From an uncultured Gammaproteobacteria bacterium (lineage in GTDB: Bacteria; Pseudomonadota; Gammaproteobacteria; Pseudomonadales; UBA5518): a stretch of 5,650 bases of DNA. The notes under the pieces were generated by a model. It had not been told where the DNA came from. It did no database searches and saw only the letters and a program-made list of their open reading frames with translations. This document shows positions 5,432 to 5,650 of the stretch, piece by piece (position 1 is the first letter of the stretch; every line of letters starts with the position of its first letter). A program made the translations under genes and the position numbers. The DNA lies in contig CAIXOY010000434.1 in the NCBI GenBank assembly GCA_903921135.1, positions 1-5,650 on the forward strand, in the 5' to 3' direction.

Positions 5432-5650
5432 TCACTCGGTGATGAGTTTACCGCTGCCGAGCAGGTTGTCGATGATCTGCTGCTGGCTGCCGCCCAGGCT
5501 GCTGAAGTCGACGTGCTGCAGGTCGATGCTCTGGTAACTCACGCCCGCGTCGTGTGCCGCATCACCGGTGAAGGCGCCCTCGTGGCTGATCTTGAGCAGT
5601 GTGCCGCCTGTGCCCGAGTCCTCGAAGCGCAGATAACTCTCGAGGTTGCC
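5432..5650 (-). CDS. C-terminal secretion signal of a large type I secreted (RTX/Lap-type) adhesin, 5' part beyond window
   Basis: Read on the minus strand from the right edge, the frame is open for 72 residues and stops at 5432-5434 (TGA). The piece has the form of the end of the type I secretion C-terminal target domain (VC_A0849 subclass): SYLRFEDSGTGGTLLKISHEGAF (5-27), then SIDLQHVDFSSL (41-52), then SQQQIIDNLLGSGKLITE (55-72), matching the hallmark ending QxIIxxLLxxGKLI. By family the uncleaved C-terminus leads the protein through ABC transporter, fusion protein and TolC-type pore. No cysteines are present, as usual for RTX-type proteins. The neighbouring lapG, lapD and TolC-like genes suggest that the whole protein is a LapA-like adhesin and the LapG substrate; the repeats, calcium-binding nonapeptides and the N-terminal cleavage site would lie right of the window. 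It is too short for the automatic listing of long frames but well supported by sequence. Confidence 0.88.
   Translation of the reverse strand, partial: GNLESYLRFEDSGTGGTLLKISHEGAFTGDAAHDAGVSYQSIDLQHVDFSSLGGSQQQIIDNLLGSGKLITE

Noticed and set aside
5080..5442. Plus-strand frames of 120 and 143 codons over the right-hand end
   Set aside because: They run antisense to the 108-residue gene, the hairpin and the adhesin end, all of which are better supported.

Overview
The window looks like chromosomal DNA of a GC-rich gammaproteobacterium. Codons favour G or C in the third position, and the gene set is that of the Lap/LapD-LapG biofilm adhesin system, known best from Pseudomonas, Legionella and related gammaproteobacteria. 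The genus cannot be named from this sequence. I see no tRNA, rRNA, CRISPR array or insertion sequence, and coding density is high.

Layout: (1) bases 2-637, plus strand, the 3' two thirds of a zinc-independent NAD(P)H:quinone oxidoreductase of the PIG3-like family, cut by the left edge. (2) 647-2224, minus strand, a TolC-family outer-membrane channel (LapE/AggA-like) with an unusual proline-rich C-terminal tail, ending 9 bases from the oxidoreductase in convergent orientation. (3) 2225-2359, a divergent intergenic region with a small palindrome and a GC hairpin directly in front of lapG. (4) 2360-3055, plus strand, LapG-like periplasmic cysteine protease. (5) 3094-5031, plus strand, LapD-like membrane c-di-GMP receptor with degenerate GGDEF and EAL domains. 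(6) 5044-5370, minus strand, a 108-residue protein of a conserved but poorly understood family. (7) 5398-5422, a strong hairpin. (8) 5432-5650, minus strand, the last 72 residues of a large type I secreted protein, running off the right edge.

How the parts work together (family knowledge plus inference): the giant adhesin leaves the cell through a type I secretion system whose outer-membrane pore is the TolC-like protein. The adhesin is held at the surface by an N-terminal retention module. When c-di-GMP is high, LapD binds it through its dead EAL domain, and its periplasmic domain captures LapG. When c-di-GMP falls, LapG is freed and cuts the adhesin near its N-terminus, releasing the cell from the biofilm. 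The window thus holds the pore, the protease, the receptor and the tail of the likely substrate. The inner-membrane ABC transporter and membrane-fusion protein of the secretion system are not in the window. This is a recognisable known system rather than a new one; the less understood parts are the 108-residue gene, the TolC tail and the hairpin at the lapG start.
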